Shown: positions 16,856 through 26,586, numbered from the stretch's first letter. The stretch: DNA of 33,738 nucleotides from Bacteroidales bacterium (GCA_007129945.1 SKUN01000102.1:1-33738), one strand, 5' to 3'. The notes: generated by a model not told the origin, from the letters alone. Numbers and translations: made by a program.

Positions 16856-17674
16856 ATGTTTACCAATTTTAAAATGACCAGACAATTCGCATCATTGGGA
16901 TGCATATTGTGCCTGACACTGATGATCCTCAGCTGCAGTGTTGACCGGGGTGAAAACGCCGGTCAGGATAAGGACACCGAAAGCCTGGAAGCGATCCTGG
17001 AACATTGGGCTGGTTCATTTATTGATAAGGTCAATAAGGACTACCAGGCTGCAGTGAACTTTACCTGCACGGAAAAGGATACGGAGTTCCACCTGCTATT
17101 CAGCGGGAAAGAATACAGCCTGTATGAGGGCCTCCACCCGGATGCCCCCTACACCCTGAAAGCCACATTGGCACATTACAACAGGATTTACCGGGGAGAG
17201 CTCACCGGCTTCACTTCCCTGGGCCGGGAAGATATATCAGACACCACCCCCCTGGATGTGGAATTCCATCAACCCATGGACGCTCAACTCATGAACGATT
17301 TTTTGTTTTTCGTTCAGCGTTTTTTCAATCCCTCTACGCACGACAAAGTGGTATTGGCGGAAGCGCACTCAAGGGTTGTACACGGAGGAAACGCCATTCC
17401 GCTGTTTTACCAGCAGACCGATGAAGTAGGTGTTCGGAGTGCCTGGTACCAGATCCATCCGGGTCAGCGGGTAAACGAACCCGGAGACACCAACCCTTTC
17501 CCTCAGTATTTTATCATTACCCGGGGGGAAGGTTTTGCAAGAATCGGCAACGATACCTTGCAGGTGAAGGCCAACGAAGCGTATTACATTGCACCGGGGC
17601 TGGATCATGTTTTCTGGACTGACGAAGACAACCCGATGGAGATGATATTTTTGGCCTGGGGAAAAGGGGCGTGA
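16856..17674 (+). CDS. Lipoprotein with C-terminal cupin domain
   Basis: 272-aa predicted lipoprotein. The signal ends in lipobox LILSC with Cys 27. Residues about 45-180 form an unrecognised alpha/beta region (EAILEHWAGSFIDKVNKDY and onward) that may be a separate domain. Residues about 190-270 form a cupin: WYQIHPGQRVNEPGDTN, FIITRGEGFARIGNDTL, then APGLDHVFWTDEDNPMEM near the end. The first cupin motif has only one His, and the second keeps LDHVFW, so metal binding is possible but not standard. ATG 16874 (MTRQF) is an alternative start. The trehalose operon starts 82 bases downstream in the same direction, so cotranscription or coregulation is possible but not shown. Confidence 0.7.
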   Translation: MFTNFKMTRQFASLGCILCLTLMILSCSVDRGENAGQDKDTESLEAILEHWAGSFIDKVNKDYQAAVNFTCTEKDTEFHLLFSGKEYSLYEGLHPDAPYTLKATLAHYNRIYRGELTGFTSLGREDISDTTPLDVEFHQPMDAQLMNDFLFFVQRFFNPSTHDKVVLAEAHSRVVHGGNAIPLFYQQTDEVGVRSAWYQIHPGQRVNEPGDTNPFPQYFIITRGEGFARIGNDTLQVKANEAYYIAPGLDHVFWTDEDNPMEMIFLAWGKGA

Positions 17675-17756
17675 TCGACATCAATATATCCGAAAAGCCT
17701 TCGTAAATTTACAATGCCAACATTGGCACCAAAACGAGCTACACGCGAAAATACCA

Positions 17757-19898
17757 ATGATAAACAATATACCCACATGGCCCGGCAAACCTTACCCGCT
17801 GGGTTCCGTATTTGACGGGGAAGGCGTAAATTTTGCGCTGTTTACTGAGAATGCCACATCCGTTGAACTTTGTTTGTACGATGAAAACGAGAAAGAAACA
17901 CACCGCATCCCGGTCACCGAACGTACCCACAACCACTGGCATGTCTACATTCCCGGCCTCAAACCCGGGCAGCAATACGGATACCGTGTGCACGGTCCTT
18001 ACGAGCCTGAAAACGGACACCGCTTCAATCCGAACAAACTTTGCATTGACCCGTATGCGAAAGCGCTTAGCGGGATAGAAAAGTGGGATGATTCCCTGTT
18101 CGGTTACAAAGTGAGTGATCCGTCAAAGGATCAGTCATTCAGCACAAGCGACAGCGCCCCCTTTGTTCCCAAGAGCGTGGTGATCGATGACCAGTTCAAC
18201 TGGTACGGAGATACACAACTGAAAATCCCACTGAACAAAACCGTGATCTATGAGATGCACGTCAAGGGATTCACCAAAAGATTTCCGGGCCTGCCCGACG
18301 AGATCCGGGGCACCTATGCTGCCCTGCGCCACCCGGATGTCATTGCCTACCTGAAAAACCTGGGAGTGAATGCCGTGGAACTCATGCCAATTCACCACTT
18401 CATCCACGACCACCACCTTGTCAAACAGGGGTTGTCGAATTACTGGGGGTACAACAGCATTAATTTTTTCGCTCCCCATCCTGAGTACTCAGCCACCGGC
18501 AATGCCGGGGTAGAACAGATCTATGAGTTCAAAAACATGGTCAAGTCCCTGCACGAAGCTGGCATTGAGGTGATCCTGGATGTGGTGTACAACCATACGG
18601 GTGAAGGCAATGAATTGGGGCCGACCCTTTGTTTCAGGGGCATCGACAACGCGGCCTATTACCGCCTTCCGAATGACAATAAGCGCCACTATGTGGATTA
18701 TACCGGAACAGGGAACACCCTCAATACGGTGCACCCCACCATTCTCCGGCTGATCATGGACAGTCTCCGTTACTGGGTAACCGAAATGCATGTAGACGGG
18801 TTCAGGTTTGACCTGGCGTCTGCACTGGCCAGGGAATTCAGCGATGTGGACAAGTGGGGCTCCTTCTTTGATGTGCTTCACCAGGATCCCGTATTGTCGC
18901 AGGTGAAGCTCATTGCCGAACCCTGGGACATAGGTGAAGGAGGTTACCAGGTGGGAAACTTTCCGCAGGGATGGATGGAGTGGAACGGACATTACCGGGA
19001 TGTGATGCGGGACTTCTGGCGTGGCGAACGCCAGAAACTGGGCGATTTTGCCTGGCGGCTGACAGGCAGTTCCGACCTGTATTATGACGATTGGAGGCGC
19101 CCGGTGGCAAGCATTAACTTCATCACGGCCCATGACGGGTTCACCATGCGCGATCTGGTATCCTACAATGAAAAACACAACATGGCCAACGGTGAAAACA
19201 ACCGCGACGGTGAAAGCCATAACCGGTCATGGAATTTCGGCGTGGAAGGCCATACCGAAGACCCGGACATCAATCACCAGAGGAAAAAACAAGTGAGGAA
19301 TTTCCTGAGCACCCTGATGCTCTCCCAGGGAATCCCCATGCTGGTGGCCGGTGATGAACTGGGCAGAACCCAGAACGGGAACAACAACCCCTACTGCCAG
19401 GACAATGAGATATCCTGGATCGATTGGGAGAACATGGACAAGGATCTGATGGAATTCACCGCTCAACTTATCCGGATGCGAATGGAGCATCATGTGTTCA
19501 CCCGCAAACAGTGGTTCAAATACAAGCCGGTAAACGGGAGCAAGGTCAAAGACATTGAGTGGTTCCGCCCTGACGGAAATATTATGACCATTCATGACTG
19601 GGAAAACGGCGGGGATCAGGCCATCGGTGTATACCTCTCGGGCGACGGCATTCCCGGAAAAACATACGACGGTAAGGAACTGAGGGATGATGATTTTTAT
19701 CTGATCTTCAATGCCCACCATGAAGAGATGCCCTTTGCCATGCCGCCCGAAGACTGGGGTAAATCATGGATGCTGATCATGGAAACAGACAAGGGTACAT
19801 TTGACCAAAATGGCCTGAAGACCTTTCAGGCAGGTGAAGAGCTCAAGGTAAAGGAACGCTCCGTGGTTTTACTGCAAAGCCCCAGGAACAGTTCCTGA
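17757..19898 (+). CDS. glgX: Glycogen/maltodextrin debranching enzyme (GlgX/TreX, GH13_11)
   Basis: 713-aa isoamylase-type enzyme that cuts alpha-1,6 branches of glycogen or limit dextrins and supplies linear maltodextrin. A CBM48-like N-terminal domain (GVNFALFTENATSVELCLY, about residues 24-42) precedes a GH13 barrel. Catalytic residues are Asp 352 (GFRFDLAS, nucleophile), Glu 388 (IAEPWD, acid/base) and Asp 460 (FITAHDGFT). Other GH13 landmarks are DVVYNHTGEGNE and a C-terminal beta domain. It is directly followed by TreZ and TreY genes in the same direction (72-base and 9-base gaps), which marks it as the TreX member of a trehalose pathway. A weak TAAATTTA lies at about 17704-17711 upstream. 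Cytoplasmic, no signal peptide. Confidence 0.93.
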   Translation: MINNIPTWPGKPYPLGSVFDGEGVNFALFTENATSVELCLYDENEKETHRIPVTERTHNHWHVYIPGLKPGQQYGYRVHGPYEPENGHRFNPNKLCIDPYAKALSGIEKWDDSLFGYKVSDPSKDQSFSTSDSAPFVPKSVVIDDQFNWYGDTQLKIPLNKTVIYEMHVKGFTKRFPGLPDEIRGTYAALRHPDVIAYLKNLGVNAVELMPIHHFIHDHHLVKQGLSNYWGYNSINFFAPHPEYSATGNAGVEQIYEFKNMVKSLHEAGIEVILDVVYNHTGEGNELGPTLCFRGIDNAAYYRLPNDNKRHYVDYTGTGNTLNTVHPTILRLIMDSLRYWVTEMHVDGFRFDLASALAREFSDVDKWGSFFDVLHQDPVLSQVKLIAEPWDIGEGGYQVGNFPQGWMEWNGHYRDVMRDFWRGERQKLGDFAWRLTGSSDLYYDDWRRPVASINFITAHDGFTMRDLVSYNEKHNMANGENNRDGESHNRSWNFGVEGHTEDPDINHQRKKQVRNFLSTLMLSQGIPMLVAGDELGRTQNGNNNPYCQDNEISWIDWENMDKDLMEFTAQLIRMRMEHHVFTRKQWFKYKPVNGSKVKDIEWFRPDGNIMTIHDWENGGDQAIGVYLSGDGIPGKTYDGKELRDDDFYLIFNAHHEEMPFAMPPEDWGKSWMLIMETDKGTFDQNGLKTFQAGEELKVKERSVVLLQSPRNSS

Positions 19899-19970
19899 CG
19901 TTTGCAAGCCTTAGCTTGTGACAAAACCTTTTCCCGCCACCAAACAAATCACACATAATCCACCACAAAG

Positions 19971-21824
19971 ATGCAGGCAGATTTTTCAGCCAGAAGACCG
20001 GGCGTGACTTTTATCCCGGAGGCAGACCCCCTGGTTCGCGTGTGGGCCCCTTATGCACGCAAACTTAGCATGGAGGTTGAGGGAAAAGCTGCATTGCATC
20101 TTCAGAAAAAAGACTACGGTTTCTGGGAAGCCTCATGCCCAGGCCTGCAGGCTGGAGACCGCTACGTGTTCAACATCAACAACAAAAACCGCTTCCCCGA
20201 CCCGGCATCCCTTTCGCAGCCCGGGGGAGTACACGAAGCTTCTGAATGCATTGACTTACAGGAAATCCGTAAAATCAGGGACCTGCAGTGGCAGGGCATC
20301 CCACTGCAGGAACTGGTCATTTACGAACTGCACGTGGGTACGTTTACCCCGGAAGGCAATTTTGAAGCGGCCGCGCAAAAGATTGACTACCTTGCCACAC
20401 TGGGAATCAATGCCATAGAGATCATGCCGGTGGCGGCTTTTCCCGGTTCACGCAACTGGGGCTACGACGGGGTCTTCCCGTTCGCGGTGCAGCAATCATA
20501 CGGAGGTGCACAGGCCTTTGCAGAACTGGTCAGGGCCTGCCATAACAAAGGGATTGCCGTCATCCTGGATGTGGTGTATAACCACCTGGGGCCGGAGGGG
20601 AATTACCTCAATGCTTACGGGCCTTATTTCACCGGAAAATACCACACTCCCTGGGGCAAGGCGGTCAACTTTGATGATGCCTGGTGTGACGGGGTCAGGA
20701 ATTATTTCCTGGAGAATGCCCTCATGTGGCTAAGCGATTTTCATGTGGACGGATTGCGGCTGGATGCGGTACATGCCATCAAAGACATGAGCCCCCGGCA
20801 TTTTTTGCGCGAACTCAGCGAACACGTGGTTGCACTGAATGAACAGACCGGAGGCAGGCATTTCCTCATCGGAGAATGTGACCTCAACGACACACGGTAT
20901 ATCACCCCGGCCGGCCAGGGAGGATTCGGGCTAGACGCCCAGTGGTGCGACGAATGGCACCATGCCCTGCACGCCCTGCTGACAGGCGAACGGCAGGGGT
21001 ATTATGCGGATTTCGGAGGGTTGGAACACCTTTGCAAGTCGTTCAATCATGCCTGGGTGTATAATGGAAATTATTCTCCCCACCGGAAGAAAATGTACGG
21101 CACCCCCACCACCGATCAGCCGGGTGAACGTTTCGTGGTGTTTACCCAGAACCACGACCAGGTTGGCAACCGTATGAATGGAGACCGGCTCAGTGCCTTG
21201 CTGGATCACGAAAGCCTCAAACTGGCTGCCGGCGCTATGTTTCTCAGTCCTTTCATCCCCATGCTGTTCATGGGAGAAGAATACGCGGAAGACAGCCCCT
21301 TTCTTTTTTTCATCAGCCACGGCGACCCCCATCTGCTGAATCAGACCCGCAAAGGGCGAAAACGGGAATTCCGTGATTTCATCAAAAATGCGGAGCCCCC
21401 TGATCCTGCCGCCGAAGAAACCTTTGAAGCATCCAAACTGAAGTGGAACTGGCATGAAGATATCGGCAAGCAGCAGATGCTTGCATTTTACAAAAAGCTG
21501 ATCTCCATCAGAAAACAGGAACCCCTGCTGACCCCGGGTAACAGGTCAGGCACACACACTCTTGGTGTGGACGGGCACGAGGGGCTATTGCTATACAGAA
21601 AGGGGAATGATGAAACCCTGGTCGCCGTAATGAATTTTGCCGAAAAAACCATTGTGGTGCCCCTGGAGAACCTGTCCCACAAAAAACCCTCTCTCCTGCT
21701 CTATTCAGCCCATGCGCTATGGGGCGGACCCGTCAATAATGATGCAACTCCCTTAATTGCTGATGGAGACGGGTTATCCGTAAAGGCAGAAAGAAGGTCG
21801 ATCGCCCTATTTAAAATGATTTAA
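19971..21824 (+). CDS. treZ: Malto-oligosyltrehalose trehalohydrolase TreZ
   Basis: 617-aa GH13_10 enzyme that releases free trehalose from maltooligosyl-trehalose. The N-terminal carbohydrate-binding domain contains VRVWAPYARKLSMEVEG (about 23-40). Then comes the GH13 barrel with ELHVGTFTPEGNF, the TreZ-type SRNWGYDGVFPFAVQQSYGG split at its ends, and DVVYNHLGPEGNY. Catalytic residues are Asp 265 (GLRLDAVHAI), Glu 302 (IGECDLND) and Asp 396 (QNHDQVGN). Length and motif order match the family. It lies between the debranching enzyme and TreY. Translation starts at ATG 19971 after a leader without a clear Shine-Dalgarno site. Confidence 0.95.
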   Translation: MQADFSARRPGVTFIPEADPLVRVWAPYARKLSMEVEGKAALHLQKKDYGFWEASCPGLQAGDRYVFNINNKNRFPDPASLSQPGGVHEASECIDLQEIRKIRDLQWQGIPLQELVIYELHVGTFTPEGNFEAAAQKIDYLATLGINAIEIMPVAAFPGSRNWGYDGVFPFAVQQSYGGAQAFAELVRACHNKGIAVILDVVYNHLGPEGNYLNAYGPYFTGKYHTPWGKAVNFDDAWCDGVRNYFLENALMWLSDFHVDGLRLDAVHAIKDMSPRHFLRELSEHVVALNEQTGGRHFLIGECDLNDTRYITPAGQGGFGLDAQWCDEWHHALHALLTGERQGYYADFGGLEHLCKSFNHAWVYNGNYSPHRKKMYGTPTTDQPGERFVVFTQNHDQVGNRMNGDRLSALLDHESLKLAAGAMFLSPFIPMLFMGEEYAEDSPFLFFISHGDPHLLNQTRKGRKREFRDFIKNAEPPDPAAEETFEASKLKWNWHEDIGKQQMLAFYKKLISIRKQEPLLTPGNRSGTHTLGVDGHEGLLLYRKGNDETLVAVMNFAEKTIVVPLENLSHKKPSLLLYSAHALWGGPVNNDATPLIADGDGLSVKAERRSIALFKMI

Positions 21825-21833
21825 AAACCACCC

Positions 21834-24443
21834 ATGCACAACCCCGTATCCACCTACCGGATTCAGTTTCACCAGGGATTTACCCTGAAACAACTGGCCG
21901 CGCAAAAAAAGTACTTTACCCTGTTGGGGCCCGGCACCATTTACGCCTCCCCCCTGCTGAAGGCTGTTCCGGGGAGTGAGCACGGATATGACGTGATCAA
22001 CCCCCTTGAAATGAATCCCGAAACAGGCAACCTGCAGGATTTCAAACGCCTCACCGGGGAATTCCAGAAAGCCGGGATCGGGTGGCTGCAGGATATCGTT
22101 CCCAATCATATGGCTTATCACCCGGGGAATGCCTGGCTGATGGATGTCCTTGAAAACGGAAGCCGCTCTCCCTTCCATGCTGTTTTTGATTTTGAACCGG
22201 GCGTGCCCGGCCCCGGCAGGCCCCTTATGGTCCCCTTCCTGGGTAGCAGCCGTGAAGAAGCGATCCGTAACAAAGAGATAAAACTGGGATGGGAAAATGA
22301 CAATTTCTGCATCCGTTATTTTGATCAGGTTTACCCATGTAATCCCGGTACTTTTTCAGCCCTCCTGAAAGGGCATGACGGCACAAAGGAAGACACAACC
22401 CTGATCGAAGGCATCCTGAAACAATACAACAGTGACCCGTCAAAATTAAAGGAAATCCTTGACAATCAGCATTACACCCTTTGCCACTGGCAGGAAACCG
22501 AAAAACGGATCAATTACCGTCGTTTTTTTACCGTCAACGACCTGATCTGTCTGCGCATGGAAGACGAAGAGGTTTTCCAGTCCTGGCACCGTTTAATGGC
22601 ACAACTGCTTCACACAGGTCATATCAACGGGTTCCGCATCGATCACGTGGACGGGTTGAACGATCCCAACGGATACCTGCAATGGCTCCGGAAATTATCG
22701 GGCAACAATGCCTACATCGTAACGGAAAAGATCCTGGAGCAGGACGAAGACCTCCCGGAATTCTGGCCTGTTCAGGGAAGCACAGGGTATGATTTCCTGG
22801 CCATGGTCAACAACCTGCTGACCAACGTCCGGCGAACCGCCTCACTGAAGAAATTATTCAGGGACGTGACCCATATCAGGACCCCTCCGGCCGAACTGAT
22901 CTATCAGAACAAAAAGATGATTCTTACCACCCGGATGCACGGTGAGTGGGACAACATTATGGCGTACTTCGACCGGCTTGGTTTGATGGATTACGAAAAA
23001 GAGGGGGTCACCAAAGAAGAAATAAAAGAGGCCATCGGGGAGTTTATGCTGGCCTGTCCTGTGTATCGCCTTTATCCACGAAGGTTTCCCATCCACAGGC
23101 AGAACAGGAAACAAGTGCGGGAAATAATAAAAACCGCCCGGCAGCGAAACCCCGGCATTGTTCCGGCCCTGGATATACTGGCCGGCGTTTTGCTATCCCG
23201 GGAACGAAAGAACAGCGAAAGCACCGGTAAAGTGAGGGCCTTCTTTACACGCCTTATGCAGTTTACCGGACCGCTGATGGCCAAAGGGGTGGAAGATACT
23301 TCCATGTACCAGTACAACTCCTTTATTGCCCACAATGAAGTGGGCGATGCCATCAACGCAAAGGGCATCAGCGTGTCGGAGTTCCATCGTCAGATGAAAG
23401 CCAGGCAGGCAAACTGGCCCCTGACCATGAATACCACAAGCACCCACGACACCAAGCGCGGCGAGGATGTACGGGCCCGCCTCAATGTAGTCAGTGAACT
23501 CACCGTTGAATGGGAGTCGAATGTGCACCGCTGGATGCAGATGAATCAAAAGCTCAAAACCAGACTGGAGTCGGGGTTGCTGGAGCCTTCGCTCAGCGTG
23601 GAGTATTTTATTTACCAGACCCTTCTGGGTACTTTCCCATTCAACGGAAAGGTGGATAATGAGTATCTCGATCGCATCGACCAGTACCTGGTAAAAGCCC
23701 TGAGGGAAGCCAAGCGGAAAGTAAGCTGGCGTGATCCCGATGAAGCTTATGAAAATGCCGTTTGCAGCTTTGTCCGTATGATGCTGGATCCCGGCCATGA
23801 TTTCCTGCAGGCATTTTTACCTTTTCAGCAGAAAATCGCCTGGCGGGGCGTGGTAAACTCCCTCACACAACTCACCCTGAAATGTACCTGCCCGGGAGTA
23901 CCGGATATTTACCAGGGCACGGAGTTGTGGGATATGACACTGGTAGACCCGGATAATCGCAAGAAGGTAGATTACAGCAATCGACTCCGGCTGTTGCAGG
24001 AAATGCAAAAGGAGTACCAAAAAGGAGCCGCGGAGATGATCCGTTCACTTTCCCGGAACCCGTTTGACGGAAAGATCAAACTGTGGCTGACCTGCAGCTT
24101 GTTGAATCTGCGAAAGGAGAACCCGGATCTGTTTGAAAAAGGGGGCTATCTTCCCCTTAAAGTGGAAGGAAAATACCGGCGGCACGTAATGGCATTCGCA
24201 AGACAGTGGGAAAAACAGTGGCTGATCGTGGCCGTACCCCTGATTACAGCACACCTGTCTGATAAAAAGGCAGGTGAATATCTGTCTGAGGTGGATTGGG
24301 ACACTACCCGCATTATCCTGCCTGACAAAGGCCAGACAAGCTGGAAAAATTTACTTACTTTGAAGAACCGTAAATTCAGCGGCAATATTCCGCTGGCAGA
24401 GATCTTTTCTGAAGCATCAGTGGGTTTAATAATGAAAGAATAG
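21834..24443 (+). CDS. treY: Malto-oligosyltrehalose synthase TreY
   Basis: 869-aa GH13_26 enzyme that isomerises the reducing-end alpha-1,4 link of maltodextrin to the alpha,alpha-1,1 link of trehalose. The N-terminus PVSTYRIQFHQGFTLKQLA is diagnostic. Then follow YASPLLKAVPGSEHGYDV, DIVPNHMAY, the nucleophile Asp 270 (GFRIDHVDGL), acid/base Glu 298 (IVTEKILE) and Asp 539 (STHDTKRGEDVRAR). The conserved C-terminal segment TCPGVPDIYQGTELWDMTLV is present. It starts 9 bases after the TreZ stop, so the two are almost certainly cotranscribed. With the debranching enzyme this makes the complete TreX-TreY-TreZ route from glycogen to trehalose; no TreS, OtsA or OtsB is seen here. Confidence 0.96.
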   Translation: MHNPVSTYRIQFHQGFTLKQLAAQKKYFTLLGPGTIYASPLLKAVPGSEHGYDVINPLEMNPETGNLQDFKRLTGEFQKAGIGWLQDIVPNHMAYHPGNAWLMDVLENGSRSPFHAVFDFEPGVPGPGRPLMVPFLGSSREEAIRNKEIKLGWENDNFCIRYFDQVYPCNPGTFSALLKGHDGTKEDTTLIEGILKQYNSDPSKLKEILDNQHYTLCHWQETEKRINYRRFFTVNDLICLRMEDEEVFQSWHRLMAQLLHTGHINGFRIDHVDGLNDPNGYLQWLRKLSGNNAYIVTEKILEQDEDLPEFWPVQGSTGYDFLAMVNNLLTNVRRTASLKKLFRDVTHIRTPPAELIYQNKKMILTTRMHGEWDNIMAYFDRLGLMDYEKEGVTKEEIKEAIGEFMLACPVYRLYPRRFPIHRQNRKQVREIIKTARQRNPGIVPALDILAGVLLSRERKNSESTGKVRAFFTRLMQFTGPLMAKGVEDTSMYQYNSFIAHNEVGDAINAKGISVSEFHRQMKARQANWPLTMNTTSTHDTKRGEDVRARLNVVSELTVEWESNVHRWMQMNQKLKTRLESGLLEPSLSVEYFIYQTLLGTFPFNGKVDNEYLDRIDQYLVKALREAKRKVSWRDPDEAYENAVCSFVRMMLDPGHDFLQAFLPFQQKIAWRGVVNSLTQLTLKCTCPGVPDIYQGTELWDMTLVDPDNRKKVDYSNRLRLLQEMQKEYQKGAAEMIRSLSRNPFDGKIKLWLTCSLLNLRKENPDLFEKGGYLPLKVEGKYRRHVMAFARQWEKQWLIVAVPLITAHLSDKKAGEYLSEVDWDTTRIILPDKGQTSWKNLLTLKNRKFSGNIPLAEIFSEASVGLIMKE

Positions 24444-24522
24444 GTCAGGGTTTACAACAACAGTCAACACACAGCCCGGCCCTGTCCGGCTCTATTAATA
24501 CAAATCAAGCAGACAAGAAGGC

Positions 24523-25641
24523 ATGATTGACTTTTTTCTTCACAAACCAGACAATGAATTCGCTCCGGACAACACAACCCATATCCTGACACACAACGAT
24601 GCGTATCAGTTTCACCGTACGCTGCCGGGATATGCCCCTACCCCCTGCCTGAACCTGCACCGCCTGGCAGAAAAGTACCATACAGGACAGCTCTTTATCA
24701 AAGACGAATCAAAGCGTTTCCACCTGGAGGCTTTTAAAGCCCTGGGCGCTTCCTACGCCATCCACTGCATCCTGGAGCAAGATGGCAACATCGACACCTT
24801 CTGCACAGCCACAGACGGTAATCACGGAAGGGCTCTTGCCTGGGCATCGGCCAGTGCCGGGAAAAAATCGGTCGTTTTTGTGCCGGATCACACGGCAGTG
24901 GCCAGAATCCGGGCCATTGAACAGGAAGGAGCAGAGGTGATCCGGGTTGACGGAAATTATGATGAAGCCTGTGACCGGGCGGCGCAAAGCTGCAGCCGGG
25001 AGGGCTGGCAACTGGTTCAGGATGCAGCCCGGGACGGCTATGAGGAGATCCCTGCTCTGATCATGGCAGGATACCTGACCCAGTTCCGTGAGCTGGAAGA
25101 GGAATTGCATCTTCCGGGAAAACCGGAGGTGGATATTGTCTTTCTCCAGGCTGGGGTGGGCAGCTTCGCGGCTTCTGCCATTTGGTATTACCTTGACAGG
25201 TATGGCCCGGACCGCCCCAAAATCATACTGGTGGAGCCTTTTGAGGCTGACGGGGTGCTGACCTCCTTCCGGGCCGGGAAGAGAGTGGTGCCGGATAAAA
25301 GTTTTAAGACCATGATGGCGGGGCTGAATTGTGGCATACCGTCTCCGGGGGCGTGGAACATCATCCGCAGCGGCACGGATGCCGTGGTCAGTATCAGTGA
25401 CCATTTTGCCGCAGAAGCAATGCAGGCATTGTATCATCCGGCAGGAACCGATCAGCCTGTCACTGCAGGAGAATCCGGAGCAGCAGGTCTTGCCGGATTT
25501 ATGGCCGTCATGGCCGAGGAAAAGCTGAAGCCCGTCAGAGACCTGCTCCGGATAAGCCCGGAATCACGCATATTATTTGTGAATACTGAAGGAGCCACCG
25601 ATCCGGTAAATTTCCGGTCAATTATATCAAAAACAGCATAA
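24523..25641 (+). CDS. dpaL: Diaminopropionate ammonia-lyase (PLP fold type II)
   Basis: 372-aa PLP enzyme that splits 2,3-diaminopropionate into pyruvate and two ammonia. The family-typical opening is FIKDESKRFHLEAFKALGAS split across residues about 63-76, with Lys 72 as the Schiff-base lysine. The substrate/PLP loop is TATDGNHGRALAWAS, and the family marker LVQDAARDGYEEIPALIMAGY is present in order (compare QDTAWEGYEEIPxxIMQGY in known enzymes). The C-terminal phosphate and PLP contacts include QAGVGSFAAS and ESGAAGLAG. It is cytoplasmic. An EamA-type exporter follows 38 bases later, so the pair may process and export an amino acid or related compound. The related threonine dehydratase family is less likely given the marker segment. 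Confidence 0.85.
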   Translation: MIDFFLHKPDNEFAPDNTTHILTHNDAYQFHRTLPGYAPTPCLNLHRLAEKYHTGQLFIKDESKRFHLEAFKALGASYAIHCILEQDGNIDTFCTATDGNHGRALAWASASAGKKSVVFVPDHTAVARIRAIEQEGAEVIRVDGNYDEACDRAAQSCSREGWQLVQDAARDGYEEIPALIMAGYLTQFRELEEELHLPGKPEVDIVFLQAGVGSFAASAIWYYLDRYGPDRPKIILVEPFEADGVLTSFRAGKRVVPDKSFKTMMAGLNCGIPSPGAWNIIRSGTDAVVSISDHFAAEAMQALYHPAGTDQPVTAGESGAAGLAGFMAVMAEEKLKPVRDLLRISPESRILFVNTEGATDPVNFRSIISKTA

Positions 25642-25658
25642 CCCTGCAGCTTAAACAG

Positions 25659-25666
25659 TAAATTTG
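25659..25666 (+). promoter_or_regulatory. Possible -7 element just before the EamA gene
   Basis: TAAATTTG matches TAnnTTTG exactly, 13 bases before the ATG at 25680. There is no TTTG at the -33 distance. If used, the mRNA leader would be only a few bases long, so it may be chance. Confidence 0.25.
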
Positions 25667-25679
25667 TGACAGCGATTTT

Positions 25680-26546
25680 ATGAAACTCAATCCCTACCTG
25701 GCCATTATCATTGCCGCCACCATCGGCGGATCAAGCGGCGTTTTCATCAAAATGATCGACCTCCCGTCCACCTCGATCACATTTTTCCGTATGGCGATAC
25801 CCGTGTTGGTGCTTCTGGCCTATTTTCACTGGAAAAAAGTCAAACTCTTTCAAGGCAATTACAATATCATGCTGGTGGCTTCCGGGCTGAATGCCACACG
25901 AATGTTTTTATTTTTCGTGGGATATCTCTATACCACCATCGGCAATGCGGTGATCATCCTGTTTACCTGGCCCATCTGGGCCTCCCTGTTCGGGGCCCTG
26001 TTTTTGAAAGAAAAGGTATCCCGAAGGACAGCCATACTGATCGGGCTGGCCTTTTCCGGCCTTGTCATCATGTACATGAATAAAGAGATCAGCTTCGGGA
26101 ACCAGGACTTCATCGGAATGATTGCCATGCTTGGTTCAGCCATTCTGTTCTCCATCACTGCCATCATTTTCAAAAAAGAACTGGTCAGATACAGCAAAAC
26201 CGAAACCATTTTCTACCAGAACCTGCTGGGAGCCATCGTTTTTACCCCCTTTTTATTTTTAAATACCCCGGCTCCCACCCTGCCCCAGATCGGCGCAGCC
26301 TCCCTGTACGGATTTTTGATCGGTATCGCGGCATTCGTTCTGTTCTTTTATGCCCTGAAACAACTCAAAATGAGCCATTACTCCCTGTTTACCTATTGGG
26401 AGGTGATTGCGGCCGTGATGTTCGGTGCCGTTTTTTTCAATGAGTCCATCACACCCAATATGATCGTTGGTGGTGGACTGATCCTGACTGCAGGCATATT
26501 GCTGAGAAAACAAAAGGCGACCGTTTCTGCAGACAAGGTAAAATAA
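25680..26546 (+). CDS. EamA/DMT-family transporter
   Basis: 288-aa membrane protein of the drug/metabolite transporter superfamily. It has ten predicted helices in two EamA repeats: about 5-135 and 145-280. Recognisable landmarks are AATIGGSSGVFIKM in the first helix, FFRMAIPVLVLLAY, the TWPIWASLFGALFLKEKVSR segment closing repeat one, and the matching YWEVIAAVMFGAVFFNES segment closing repeat two. Such proteins export amino acids, metabolites or drugs. It follows the diaminopropionate ammonia-lyase gene by 38 bases and may handle a related amine or amino acid (inference). An inverted repeat TGTGC/GCACA (26551-26566) follows the stop and may be a weak terminator. Confidence 0.88.
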   Translation: MKLNPYLAIIIAATIGGSSGVFIKMIDLPSTSITFFRMAIPVLVLLAYFHWKKVKLFQGNYNIMLVASGLNATRMFLFFVGYLYTTIGNAVIILFTWPIWASLFGALFLKEKVSRRTAILIGLAFSGLVIMYMNKEISFGNQDFIGMIAMLGSAILFSITAIIFKKELVRYSKTETIFYQNLLGAIVFTPFLFLNTPAPTLPQIGAASLYGFLIGIAAFVLFFYALKQLKMSHYSLFTYWEVIAAVMFGAVFFNESITPNMIVGGGLILTAGILLRKQKATVSADKVK

Positions 26547-26572
26547 TCTGTGTGCAAATCCGCACAAATACT

Positions 26573-26586
26573 GTTCATTAACGAAC
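26573..26586. promoter_or_regulatory. Imperfect palindrome upstream of the DUF5916 gene
   Basis: GTTCATTAACGAAC is a 14-base inverted repeat (GTTC/GAAC arms around a near-palindromic core) in the 166-base gap before the DUF5916 gene. It could be an operator. TATCTTTT at about 26634-26641 is a weak -7 candidate nearby. Nothing else is evident in this gap. Confidence 0.25.

Noticed and set aside
18489-19220. 243-aa minus-strand open frame, with similar ones at 23193-23798 and 24709-25437
   Set aside because: Antisense shadows of the debranching enzyme, TreY and diaminopropionate lyase genes; no recognisable domain or start context.
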